Positions 1 to 6,847 of a DNA stretch of 15,317 bases are shown here, one piece after another; position 1 is the first letter of the stretch; every line of letters starts with the position of its first letter. Where the stretch lies: assembly GCA_964423525.1 (NCBI GenBank), contig CAYRFU010000177.1, positions 1 through 15,317 of the forward strand, in the 5' to 3' direction. The DNA is from CAYRFU01 sp964423525. GTDB lineage: Bacteria; Vulcanimicrobiota; Xenobia; Xenobiales; JADMJV01. Below the pieces are notes generated by a model, which saw only the letters and a program-made list of their open reading frames with translations, was not told the DNA's origin and did not search any database. Position numbers and translations under genes: made by a program.

Positions 1-1
1 A

Positions 2-388
2 GCGATGGCTGAAGCGATGGGCCGCCTGGCTTCGTTGGTGCTCCGGGTCAGCTCGCCCCTGACCCCTCGGGAACGGATCAACGAGATCGTCAACCAGTTG
101 TCTGGCATCGGTGGTCCGCGCTCGTTGGGCTTCGGTCGCTCGAGAGTGCGCTCCCTTCCCGACGCTATGGCTCAGGCTCTGGAGGAACAGTACCTGCTTG
201 AGGACAGCCCGGGAAGAGCCCCGGGTCGCCCCGCCACTCCTGCGCCTCAGACTCAAGCCGAACCTCTACCGACCACCACCAACGAGAACGCCGTTATGGC
301 AGACCTGTGTCCTGCCTGTGGCAACACCTCTCTGGTTTACATCGAAGGATGCCAGAGCTGTTACAACTGCGGTCACTCCGAGTGCTAA
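2..388 (+). CDS. nrdJ: Class II (adenosylcobalamin-dependent) ribonucleotide reductase, C-terminal fragment
   Basis: Partial gene: the frame is already open at base 2 and the 5' part lies outside the window. The visible residues contain a GIGG..SLGFG..RV.SLPDAMA.AL segment typical of the late catalytic domain of class II reductases. A low-complexity Pro/Ala/Thr linker follows, then a Cys-rich tail with CPACG, GCQSC and YNCGHSEC. In this family the C-terminal cysteines shuttle electrons to the active site and form a small zinc-ribbon-like module. The enzyme reduces ribonucleotides to deoxyribonucleotides using coenzyme B12, so it needs no oxygen. The ATG near base 5 is only an internal methionine, not a likely true start. 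A strong terminator lies 15 bases after the stop, so this is probably the last gene of its transcript. The family call is firm; substrate class (NDP or NTP) cannot be judged from the fragment. Confidence 0.92.
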   Translation, partial: AMAEAMGRLASLVLRVSSPLTPRERINEIVNQLSGIGGPRSLGFGRSRVRSLPDAMAQALEEQYLLEDSPGRAPGRPATPAPQTQAEPLPTTTNENAVMADLCPACGNTSLVYIEGCQSCYNCGHSEC

Positions 389-403
389 TCCGATTCTCCT
401 CGC

Positions 404-429
404 AAGCCCCGCTCCGGCGGGGCTTTTTT
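404..429 (+). terminator. Intrinsic terminator after the ribonucleotide reductase gene
   Basis: A perfect 9-bp stem (AAGCCCCGC with GCGGGGCTT) closes a TCCG tetraloop and runs straight into six T residues. It sits 15 bases after the upstream stop codon. In the reverse direction the stem is followed by TTGCGAGG with no T-run, so it should act mainly on plus-strand transcripts. The convergent minus-strand gene ending at 537 has no equally clear terminator of its own. Confidence 0.92.
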
Positions 430-536
430 GGTTTCAAGCTCGACCACGTTGTTCAGGTGGGGAACTTTGTGTCCCGGCGAAGAGGAGTCCTCAAAGCCGA
501 CCCCGTGCTCAGAAGAGCTCGCTTGAACCGGGCCGC

Positions 537-1157
537 TTACCCCGCACCTTGCGGGCTACCCGAGAAAGAACCCTGACTGACCTCGGTATGGAGAGCGACC
601 AACCGACCGACCACGGCTCCTAAGCTGACCAGATGCAGGGCCGGTGCCATACTCGGGACCAGCTGAGCAGCCACAATCGAGGCACCCTTGACCCCTTGAA
701 GGACTCCGGCAGCCCAACGGTTGACCCCTCCATAGAGCTGGGCGTGGCGAAGGTCGTGCATCGCAACCCCGATGTCAACCAGCCCGTGGACCATCATCAA
801 GCCGGCTGCCAAGGGCGAGCCGCTGTGGGCATGTCCAGAGAAAGCGGCTCCCGAGGAGATCATCATAGCTCCTCCCAAGGAGAGGGCTCCGATTCCTTCG
901 GCCGTATCGAGCAGACCGTGTCCGTGCAGAAGCTTGTTGCTGCCCCAGGCCAACGCACCCACCGAAGCCAAGCCGGCCCCCACTGCCCCGAGAGCAAGGG
1001 GAAGCTCACCGTGGACGTTGTCGAGCCAGACCTCGTCACTCGTATAAACGAGGTCGACAGCCTGCAAGAGAAGAGGACTCTCTTCTCTCAGCGTGGCGAC
1101 CGTATCGGGGTTCCCGGGCTGGTCCCATTGGCGGGGGACGAAGTTGGTGATTCGCAC
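537..1157 (-). CDS. Orphan His-rich multi-spanning membrane protein
   Basis: I do not recognise this 206-residue protein. Residues about 1-50 are polar. After that come about five hydrophobic, Gly/Ala-rich segments, roughly at residues 53-71, 83-104, 115-133, 145-166 and 168-187, ending in a short polar tail. Ten histidines are spread along the loops and helix ends, including HGH (78-80), HAH (109-111) and H124, H134, H138. This suggests an integral membrane protein, perhaps with metal or proton chemistry, but that is inference. The hydrophobic periodicity is why I prefer this strand to the overlapping open frame on the plus strand. The start is GTG at 1157; no convincing Shine-Dalgarno site precedes it, and no better in-frame start is visible nearby. 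It lies 52 bases downstream of the CorC-like gene on the same strand and may be co-transcribed with it. Confidence 0.72.
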   Translation of the reverse strand: MRITNFVPRQWDQPGNPDTVATLREESPLLLQAVDLVYTSDEVWLDNVHGELPLALGAVGAGLASVGALAWGSNKLLHGHGLLDTAEGIGALSLGGAMMISSGAAFSGHAHSGSPLAAGLMMVHGLVDIGVAMHDLRHAQLYGGVNRWAAGVLQGVKGASIVAAQLVPSMAPALHLVSLGAVVGRLVALHTEVSQGSFSGSPQGAG

Positions 1158-1209
1158 TCCCGTATCTAATCGCCCGAAAGTGTCCGGATTGTTTCTGTTT
1201 TGTTACAGC

Positions 1210-2598
1210 CTATTCTTCAACCGGGGTGACCCGGACGCGGAGCCGGTCGATGCGATTGCCGTCTAACCTTTCAACTCGAAAATGGAGCCGCTCGATGGAG
1301 ACCTCATCGCCCACTTCAGGCTTGCGGCCGAGCTGACTGAAAACCACTCCGGCGATAGTGTCGTTCATCGTATCGTCCACTTTCACGCCGAGCTGTTTTT
1401 CGATATCCTCGGTCAGGAGTAATCCCGATATAGAATAAAGATTAGGAGCGAGCTCGGCGACGTCGTCCATCTCGAGCTCCTCAGCCTCCTCATCGACCTC
1501 CCCCACAATCCTTTCCAGCACGTCCCCCAGGGTGATCATGCCGGCCGTTCCCCCATACTCGTCGAGCACAATGGCGATCCGCGTGTGATGTTCTCGCATC
1601 TGAGTCATCAGGGCCGAACCCGAGAGACTACCAGGAACGCAGAGGGGCTCCCGCCACAGGGCTGCGGTGGGTGCGTCAATATCCTTCGGTCTCTGATTGA
1701 GATAGCTGACCAGGTCTTTGAGCATCAAAACCCCCACGATCTCATCCAGATTCTCCCCATACACTGGATAGCGGTCGTGACCCGCTTCCGAGGCGATTTT
1801 CATGACGTCCCTGACCGTAGCCGTGGCGGGAATGCAAACGATCTCGGTGCGAGGAATCATGATCTGGGTAGCCGTCATATCGAAGAACCCGAAGACCCGA
1901 TCGATCATCTCGTTCTCTTCTCGTTCGGCCAGTCCGGCTTCCATCCGATGGGCCAAAAGATCCCGAATCTCTTCTTCAGAGTGAGGGTGGCTATGATGGT
2001 GACCACTGGAGGCCAGACCGAAGAGCCTGAGCGAGAGGTCGGTCAAGCGGCTCAGAAACCAGACAAAAGGTCGGCAGCCAGCCAGAATCCACTCGGCTGG
2101 AGGAGCCAGCCAGAGAGAACTTTGCATGGGTTGGTTGATGGCCAACATCTTGGGGACTTGTTCCCCCACCACGACGTGAAGGATCGTCCCCAGAGTCAGG
2201 CCGATGACAAACCCGAGGCCGCCTTCCCCAAAATCGACATCATAGTGACTGAGAGGTTCTTTTAGGACTGCCACCACGGTCGGTTCGATCAGACGTCCCA
2301 GGGCCAGACTGGCCACCGTGATTCCAAGCTGAGCGGTGGCTACAAAGTCATCAACCTTGGCCTTTCCTCTCTGGACCGAGACCGCCCCTTTCACACCCTC
2401 GCGAACCGCCTGATCAACTCGCGTGGGCCGAACGGCCACCAGCGCAAACTCTAAAGCCACAAAATAGCCGTTGATCAAGAGAAGGAGGACAATCGCCCCA
2501 ATAGCCCAGGGAATGGAGAGAGGTAGATCGTGTCCAGCGGAGCCAGATTGTTCCGCCAGCAGGAGAAGGTAAGGGAAGGTCACCGCGACTCGGGCCAC
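1210..2598 (-). CDS. CNNM/CorC (HlyC) family membrane protein with CBS domain pair
   Basis: A 462-residue protein with the full family layout. An N-terminal DUF21/CNNM transmembrane domain (about 30-200) has a strong first helix and the motif GEQVPK (145-150). Then comes the SEEEIRDL linker (207-214), a CBS pair (about 245-300 and 310-365, with IMIPRTEI, DRYPVYGE and EYGGTAGMITLGDVLERIVG), and a C-terminal CorC_HlyC domain (about 380-460). The family is linked to magnesium or cobalt efflux or homeostasis. The old 'hemolysin' name is not informative, and the transported ion cannot be read from sequence. The annotated start is GTG at 2598 with no clear Shine-Dalgarno site. A second GTG at 2583 has AAGGTGG 11 bases upstream and could be the true start, trimming five residues. 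A His cluster, GHHHSHPH (199-206), sits between the membrane domain and the CBS pair. The gene lies 82 bases after the arginine deiminase gene, on the same strand. Confidence 0.93.
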   Translation of the reverse strand: MARVAVTFPYLLLLAEQSGSAGHDLPLSIPWAIGAIVLLLLINGYFVALEFALVAVRPTRVDQAVREGVKGAVSVQRGKAKVDDFVATAQLGITVASLALGRLIEPTVVAVLKEPLSHYDVDFGEGGLGFVIGLTLGTILHVVVGEQVPKMLAINQPMQSSLWLAPPAEWILAGCRPFVWFLSRLTDLSLRLFGLASSGHHHSHPHSEEEIRDLLAHRMEAGLAEREENEMIDRVFGFFDMTATQIMIPRTEIVCIPATATVRDVMKIASEAGHDRYPVYGENLDEIVGVLMLKDLVSYLNQRPKDIDAPTAALWREPLCVPGSLSGSALMTQMREHHTRIAIVLDEYGGTAGMITLGDVLERIVGEVDEEAEELEMDDVAELAPNLYSISGLLLTEDIEKQLGVKVDDTMNDTIAGVVFSQLGRKPEVGDEVSIERLHFRVERLDGNRIDRLRVRVTPVEE

Positions 2599-2680
2599 CT
2601 TCTACCGGGAGGGATATCGCCTAGGGCCAAACGGGATGGATCCCCCATAGGGGTCATGCTAGCTTTTTCGGTGGTCCAAG

Positions 2681-3940
2681 TCAAATGGGCTCCCGCCGAA
2701 GCGGCATCGTCATGCAGTGGGGCCCGCCTCTGGCCCTGGAAAGCTCATGGCCCTCGATCAGAATGACAGACTTTTTGCCCTGCTCGACGTCAAGCGTGGC
2801 CTTTCCCTGAACGAGGTCCTCAGGAGTGACCGCTTCATACCCCCGCTTGATCAATTCCTCGACCGTGTAGTGATTTCTCTGGTAGAGGATAATCACGCCT
2901 GGAGCCAGAGCCACCGCGTTGGCGCCGTCGGTCCACTGCTCCCGTTGCTGATTGATCAGATCGGTCCCGCCACAGGGGATCGGCTCCAGTTCGATCCCTT
3001 CCTCAGCCAGGGCATCCAACAAAGACGGCCTGAGCTCGGAATGAACGTGGCCTCGTCGAAGGTCCTTTTTGATCACCGGGCAAACGTCTGGGCCCTGACC
3101 CATAAAAAAGGGCGGATAAACAAGGCACTCATGGACATCGGTCTGACTAAAGACCGTATCAAGGTGCATCATGGCCCGCCGTTCCGGCAAGAGCACCATC
3201 AGGATCGTTTCGAAGCCGCTTTTGATTAAAGAGTTGGCCACCAAGTCGATAGCCACCTCGCTGGTCCGTTCCGACCGACCGATGGCCAGGATCCTTTCCC
3301 CTAAAACCGCGATATCGCCCCCCTCTAAACCGGGTAGCGAACGTCGTCGCACCAATCCTGGCTTGCTTAGATCGTCAAACAGGAAGCGGTCGGCTTCCTT
3401 CTTCAAACGTAACCTCGGATGGTAACCGTAGGCGAATTCCATGATCATGGGTTCCCGCCGTCGAGCAAGTCGGTTCATCGACCCCATCAAACAGCCATCT
3501 CGGGCCACCACCAGAGGATCACGAACAAACAAGAGGTTCGGCAGCGGCGTCAAGCGCCAACCACCCCCCACTTTTTCCAGCCCCCCGATCACCGCGTCGG
3601 AGAGTTCCTGGGCGCTCATCGCTGCTAGGATTTCGGCCGTCTCTGGGGTCAATTGCTCCAGATAGGAAACCGAGTTAATAAAGGCCATCCGCACGCTGTC
3701 GTCAACGAGCGCCTCGGCCAGAAAATCTCCAATATCGAGCACCTCATCGGCCACCATTCGGAGCACTCGACGGAAGGCATCGTGCTCTTCTCTGGCCGTC
3801 TCTCCGTAGAGGATATCTTCGAAGAGAAGCTCACTCATCATGTCTGGCACCATCCGGTCTACCTCGCGACCAGGTCGATGAGTCATGACCGCTCGTAGAC
3901 GACCGATCTCGGACTTGACGTTGAGTTCTAGCCGCTCCAT
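2681..3940 (-). CDS. arcA: Arginine deiminase
   Basis: A 419-residue protein of normal family length. Arginine deiminase hydrolyses L-arginine to citrulline and ammonia in the cytoplasm, the first step of arginine fermentation or of nitrogen release. The key motifs are present in order: the LLFEDILYGE region (38-47), FVRDP with substrate-binding Asp141, EGGD (206-209), HLDTVF with catalytic His259 and Asp261, CGGTD (323-327), REQWTDGAN (333-341), and RGGPHCMTMP with nucleophile Cys409. All residues expected for activity are present. The usual partners are absent: there is no carbamoyltransferase, carbamate kinase or arginine/ornithine antiporter beside it, so it may act alone or with unlinked genes. 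The ATG at 3940 is the natural family start, although the nearest purine-rich site (GGAG) is about 15 bases upstream. The gene is divergent from rpsB. A guanidino-modifying relative with another substrate is possible but less likely given the REQW motif and the C-terminal Cys block. Confidence 0.93.
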   Translation of the reverse strand: MERLELNVKSEIGRLRAVMTHRPGREVDRMVPDMMSELLFEDILYGETAREEHDAFRRVLRMVADEVLDIGDFLAEALVDDSVRMAFINSVSYLEQLTPETAEILAAMSAQELSDAVIGGLEKVGGGWRLTPLPNLLFVRDPLVVARDGCLMGSMNRLARRREPMIMEFAYGYHPRLRLKKEADRFLFDDLSKPGLVRRRSLPGLEGGDIAVLGERILAIGRSERTSEVAIDLVANSLIKSGFETILMVLLPERRAMMHLDTVFSQTDVHECLVYPPFFMGQGPDVCPVIKKDLRRGHVHSELRPSLLDALAEEGIELEPIPCGGTDLINQQREQWTDGANAVALAPGVIILYQRNHYTVEELIKRGYEAVTPEDLVQGKATLDVEQGKKSVILIEGHELSRARGGPHCMTMPLRREPI

Positions 3941-4020
3941 CGGAGGTTGTTTGTGCTCCGCCCCGGCTTCCCTTCAGCCAGCAGCCTTAGCTCCCGTAGA
4001 GATGGCACCCTCATCGAAGC

Positions 4021-4049
4021 TTGACCCCTTGGGGAGGGGGTGCTATACT
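4021..4049 (+). promoter_or_regulatory. Sigma70-type promoter for rpsB-tsf
   Basis: The -35 box TTGACC (4021-4026) and the -10 box TATACT (4044-4049) are separated by exactly 17 bases, and the -10 is preceded by TGC, giving an extended -10. Each hexamer differs from consensus at one position. Transcription should start near 4056, leaving a leader of about 89 bases before rpsB. The position and strength fit a ribosomal-protein operon. Confidence 0.85.
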
Positions 4050-4077
4050 CGGGGGCAATTCACAGCAGGCCGGATTC

Positions 4078-4106
4078 CCGAAGCGGTGCCAGTAATGGTT
4101 CTTCGG
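4078..4106 (+). promoter_or_regulatory. Stem-loop in the rpsB 5' leader
   Basis: CCGAAG (4078-4083) pairs with CTTCGG (4101-4106). Inside it GCCA (4088-4091) pairs with TGGT (4096-4099, one G-U pair) around GTAA, a GNRA-type tetraloop, with a small asymmetric internal loop between the two stems. It lies between the predicted transcription start and the Shine-Dalgarno site. S2 is known to repress its own operon through leader RNA in some bacteria, so this could be an autoregulatory element. The structure is seen in sequence; the role is inference. Confidence 0.45.
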
Positions 4107-4144
4107 CGAGCGCGAAGGTCTGCGAGGAAAAACCTGGAGGAACT

Positions 4145-5047
4145 ATGTCTGTTATTAGCATGAAACAGCTGCTAGAGGCTGGCGTCCACTTCGGTCACCA
4201 AACTCGCCGCTGGAACCCAAAGATGTCGCGCTACATCTTCACCGAGCGCAACGGCATCTATATCATCGACCTGCAAAAGACGGTCATCAAGCTCAAAGAC
4301 GCTTATAACTTCGTCAAAGCGGTCGTCAAAGGCCACGTCAACTACGAAACTTTCGAGATGACCGAAGAGCCGGTCGACCAGCCTCGCCCGGTCCTTTTCG
4401 TGGGCACCAAGAAGCAAGCTATGGAGACCGTCTCGGAAGAAGCTCTTCGTTGTGGAGAGTTCTTTGTGGTCCAGCGTTGGTTGGGCGGAATGCTCACCAA
4501 CTACAAGACCATTCAAAAGCGCGTCACCCGCCTTAAGAACCTTGAGGAAATGAAAGACACGGGCGTTTTTGACCGACTCCCCAAGAAGGAAGTGCTCAAG
4601 CTCGAAGACCAACGCCTCAAGCTCGAAAAGTTCCTGGGTGGTATCAAGGACATGCCGAGCCTACCGGGCTGTCTCTTCGTGGTCGACCCTCGCAAAGAAT
4701 ACATCGCCGTCAACGAAGCCCGGAAGCTAGGCATCCCCGTGGTGGCCATCGTCGACACCAACTGCGACCCAGACGTTATCGACTTCCCTATCCCGGGTAA
4801 CGATGATGCCATTCGGGCCGTCCGCCTGATCACGGGCAAAATGGCTGACGCCGTCATCGAGGCCAAAGCCGAGATGGAGCAGGAGATCGCCGAACGAGAA
4901 GTGGAAGCTCAGGCCGCCGAGGCTGAAGCAGTTCTCCTCGACGAGGACGGCGCTGGCCCGGTGGTTGAGACTGAAACCGTTACTTACACCACCGAAGACG
5001 GCGAGACCGAGTCGGTCCGCGTCGGCGTGTGGAGAGCCGAAGAATAG
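4145..5047 (+). CDS. rpsB: 30S ribosomal protein S2
   Basis: S2 is a small-subunit protein bound on the back of the 30S head, needed for S1 binding and for placing mRNA. The 300-residue product opens with ISMKQLLEAGVHFGHQTRRW and has FVGTKKQA (85-92), RWLGGMLTN (111-119), PGCLFVVDP (174-182), the IPVVAIVDTNCDP segment, and IPGNDDAIRA (216-225), all S2 hallmarks. Start is ATG at 4145 after TGGAGGAACT, a strong Shine-Dalgarno at good spacing; an upstream in-frame ATG at 4040 overlaps the promoter and is rejected. Two things are longer than the usual 230-260 residues: an insert around residues 64-81 (rich in Glu, Pro and Asp, before the FVGTKK strand) and an acidic C-terminal tail from about 250 to 300. 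The gene is followed 12 bases later by tsf, the standard pairing. Confidence 0.98.
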   Translation: MSVISMKQLLEAGVHFGHQTRRWNPKMSRYIFTERNGIYIIDLQKTVIKLKDAYNFVKAVVKGHVNYETFEMTEEPVDQPRPVLFVGTKKQAMETVSEEALRCGEFFVVQRWLGGMLTNYKTIQKRVTRLKNLEEMKDTGVFDRLPKKEVLKLEDQRLKLEKFLGGIKDMPSLPGCLFVVDPRKEYIAVNEARKLGIPVVAIVDTNCDPDVIDFPIPGNDDAIRAVRLITGKMADAVIEAKAEMEQEIAEREVEAQAAEAEAVLLDEDGAGPVVETETVTYTTEDGETESVRVGVWRAEE

Positions 5048-5059
5048 AGGAGAAGATCG

Positions 5060-5656
5060 ATGGCTGAGATTAGTGCTACCCAGGTAAAAGAGCTCCGCAC
5101 CAAGACCGGAGCCGGAATCATGGACTGCAAAGAGGCGTTGAAGGTCAACAACGGCAGCCTCGAAGAGGCGGCCGGCTGGTTGCGCCAAAAAGGCATTACC
5201 AAAGCTGAAAAAAAGGCCAGCCGCCAGACCAACGAGGGTCAGGTCGTCAGCTACATCCACCCCGGTGGACGGGTTGGGGCCCTCATCGAAGTCAACTGTG
5301 AGACCGACTTCGTAGCCAAAACGGACGAGTTTCAAGAGCTGAGCCGCTCCCTGGCTATGCAGGTGGCCGCGATGCAGCCCCTCTATGTGACCCGCGATGA
5401 GGTTCCCGAGGACGTCATCCAGAAGGAACTCGAGGGCTACCGGGCCGCTGCTATCGAAGACGGCAAGCCTGAGCATATCGCCGACAAAATCGCTCAGGGT
5501 AAAGTCGATAAATATTTCCAAGCCCAGTGCCTGATGGAGCAGCCTTTTATTAAAGACGACTCCAAAAAGGTCGAGGACCTGATCAAAGAGACGATCGCCA
5601 AGACTGGTGAGAATGTTCGCATCAAGCGCTTCGCCCGGTTCGACTTGTCCGGCTAG
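5060..5656 (+). CDS. tsf: Translation elongation factor Ts (short form)
   Basis: EF-Ts releases GDP from EF-Tu so that it can be reloaded. The 198-residue protein begins with an N-terminal UBA-like domain (about 1-50, with VKELRTKTGAGIMDCKEAL) that contacts EF-Tu. The core follows with VSYIHPGGRVGALIEVNCE (63-81) and TDFVAKTDEF (82-91), the region of the TDFV motif that inserts near the EF-Tu magnesium site. It ends with QPFIKDD and the C-terminal RIKRFARF strand. This is the short version with one core subdomain, as in many non-proteobacterial lineages, not the roughly 280-residue E. coli form. It starts at ATG 5060 after AGGAGAAGATCG and is co-transcribed with rpsB. The stop is followed by 63 bases before a convergent small gene. 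No T-tailed terminator is visible there. Confidence 0.97.
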   Translation: MAEISATQVKELRTKTGAGIMDCKEALKVNNGSLEEAAGWLRQKGITKAEKKASRQTNEGQVVSYIHPGGRVGALIEVNCETDFVAKTDEFQELSRSLAMQVAAMQPLYVTRDEVPEDVIQKELEGYRAAAIEDGKPEHIADKIAQGKVDKYFQAQCLMEQPFIKDDSKKVEDLIKETIAKTGENVRIKRFARFDLSG

Positions 5657-5709
5657 ACCCGTCCAAAATTCAATCGGGCATTTCTAGCTCCGACGGGCAC
5701 CCTTCACCG

Positions 5710-5731
5710 GGCGCCTGTTCTATTCGGCGCC
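5710..5731. other. GGCGCC inverted repeat at the 3' end of the 76-residue ORF
   Basis: Two copies of the self-complementary hexamer GGCGCC (5710-5715 and 5726-5731) flank a 10-base loop. The stop codon of the minus-strand small gene lies in the loop. No T-run follows on either strand, so it does not meet the pattern of an intrinsic terminator. It may still act as an RNA-end hairpin between the convergent tsf and orf76 transcripts. Confidence 0.35.
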
Positions 5732-5950
5732 GTCGTAGACCAGCAGCCCGATAGTCAGGGCCGCCCCGGTCAGGGTTCCGACCAGCCCTGTTCCGGCCAG
5801 TAAGGCGTGATCGGCGTCAGCCCCCATAACCGCTATCGAGAAGAGCAAACAGAAAATGGTGAACGCGACGCTGCGGTTGAGCCAGCCTTCAACTGAGAAG
5901 GTCGGAGTCGGAGGCGACTCGGTCGATTTCGGCTTGTCGGTGACAGTCAC
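5720..5950 (-). CDS. Small two-helix membrane protein, unknown function
   Basis: A 76-residue protein that I do not recognise. It has a polar, Ser/Thr/Pro-rich N-terminus (about 1-24), then two hydrophobic helices (about 28-45 and 50-71) joined by a short acidic turn with DAD, and a short acidic tail ending DGAE. That is the layout of a small hairpin membrane protein. Support for a real gene is good: the GTG start at 5950 has a textbook Shine-Dalgarno site, AAAAGGAG (complement of 5960-5967), nine bases upstream, and the hydrophobic pattern is clean. It lies on the opposite strand to its neighbours, between tsf (convergent) and pyrH (divergent), so it cannot be part of the ribosomal operon transcript. 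No function can be assigned. Confidence 0.75.
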   Translation of the reverse strand: MTVTDKPKSTESPPTPTFSVEGWLNRSVAFTIFCLLFSIAVMGADADHALLAGTGLVGTLTGAALTIGLLVYDGAE

Positions 5951-5981
5951 CAGAGAGGTCTCCTTTTATCGGGAGCAAGGG

Positions 5982-6012
5982 TTGGGCCCGAAAGAGGCTA
6001 GACTGCTATCCT
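5982..6012 (+). promoter_or_regulatory. Possible promoter upstream of pyrH
   Basis: An extended -10 element, TGCTATCCT (TATCCT at 6007-6012), lies about 70 bases before the pyrH start. The best -35 is TTGGGC (5982-5987) at a long 19-base spacing. It shares the TGCTAT core with the stronger rpsB promoter. pyrH probably needs its own promoter because a minus-strand gene lies between it and tsf, although read-through from rpsB-tsf is also possible. Confidence 0.38.
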
Positions 6013-6084
6013 CAAAAAAACCTGAACAGATCCCGAGAAGGAATGGTTTATCACAGAAAGAATGCCCCTAACCCGGAGGAATAA

Positions 6085-6846
6085 GTGAGCGTTTCAGTGC
6101 CTGAGACCACTCCCCAACCAACAGCAGCCCCCTCCAAGTTGGCCTACAAAAGAATTCTCCTCAAGCTTTCGGGCGAGGTGTTCGCAGGCAAGGTCGGCTT
6201 TGGGGTCGATAGTGCGGCCGTGAGTCGCTACGCCCATGAGATCCGAGAGATCAACGAGCTCGGAGCTCAGGTGGCTGTCGTGGTAGGGGGAGGCAACATA
6301 TGGCGAGGGCGTATGGCGCCCGATATGGAAAGGGCGACGGCCGACCAGATGGGGATGATCGCCACCGTGATTAACGCCCTGGCTCTGCAAGACGCTCTCG
6401 AGAAGGCCGATGTCCACACCAGAGTGTTAACGGCCATCGAGATGAAAGACGTGGCCGAGCCGTTCATTCGGCGAAAGGCCGTCCGGCATCTGGAAAAAGG
6501 TCGAGTCGTGATTTTCGCAGGTGGGATCGGGAGCCCTTATTTTACCACCGACACAACCGCCGCCCTGCGAGGTCTCGAGATCGGCGCCGACGCTATTTTC
6601 AAAGGGACGAAAGTGGATGGCGTCTACGACGGAGACCCCATCCAAAACGCCAAGGCCAAGAAGTTTCAACAAGTCAGCTACATCGAGGTGCTAAGCCGCG
6701 GCCTGAAGGTTATGGACGCGACAGCCGTTTCTCTCTGCATGGATAACCGGTTACCTTTGGTGGTTTTTGATATCACCAAAGAAGGCAATATCCGGCGCAT
6801 CCTGGCCGGAGAAGAGATCGGCACATTGGTGAAGGAGGAGCAATAG
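6085..6846 (+). CDS. pyrH: Uridylate (UMP) kinase
   Basis: PyrH phosphorylates UMP to UDP with ATP, feeding all pyrimidine nucleotide and UDP-sugar synthesis. The 253-residue protein belongs to the amino-acid kinase fold, unlike eukaryotic UMP kinases, and is normally hexameric and regulated by UTP and GTP. Visible motifs are the LLKLSGE loop (25-31), VVVGGGNIWRG (65-75), the ADQMGMIATVINALALQDAL segment (86-105), FAGGIGSPYFTTDTTAALR (144-162) for UMP binding, and GTKVDGVYDGDP (174-185) near the ATP site. An extra Pro/Thr-rich N-terminus of about 20 residues precedes the conserved domain. The start is GTG at 6085, set by GGAGG at 6075-6079, five bases upstream. The stop is separated from frr by one base, the usual pyrH-frr coupling. 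Confidence 0.97.
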   Translation: MSVSVPETTPQPTAAPSKLAYKRILLKLSGEVFAGKVGFGVDSAAVSRYAHEIREINELGAQVAVVVGGGNIWRGRMAPDMERATADQMGMIATVINALALQDALEKADVHTRVLTAIEMKDVAEPFIRRKAVRHLEKGRVVIFAGGIGSPYFTTDTTAALRGLEIGADAIFKGTKVDGVYDGDPIQNAKAKKFQQVSYIEVLSRGLKVMDATAVSLCMDNRLPLVVFDITKEGNIRRILAGEEIGTLVKEEQ

Positions 6847-6847
6847 A

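Noticed and set aside
643..658. GGTGCCATACTCGGGA, resembling the rpsB -10 region GGTGCTATACTCGGGG
   Set aside because: It has no -35 box at the right distance and lies inside the minus-strand membrane-protein gene; the likeness is probably chance.
633..1169. Plus-strand open frame of 178 codons opposite the His-rich membrane protein
   Set aside because: Its product is low in hydrophobic periodicity and rich in Ser, Arg, Gly and His with no recognisable motif, whereas the minus strand gives clean membrane helices.
1585..2265. Plus-strand open frame of 226 codons opposite the CorC-like gene
   Set aside because: The minus-strand protein has clear DUF21, CBS and CorC motifs in this interval.
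4087..4091. GTGCCAG in the rpsB leader, the start of the 16S rRNA 530-loop sequence
   Set aside because: Only seven bases match and the following bases diverge; too short to argue rRNA mimicry.
4727..5521. Long open frame of 264 codons on the minus strand across the end of rpsB and start of tsf
   Set aside because: It lies opposite two certain genes and its protein has no family features; it is produced by codon bias in the coding strand.
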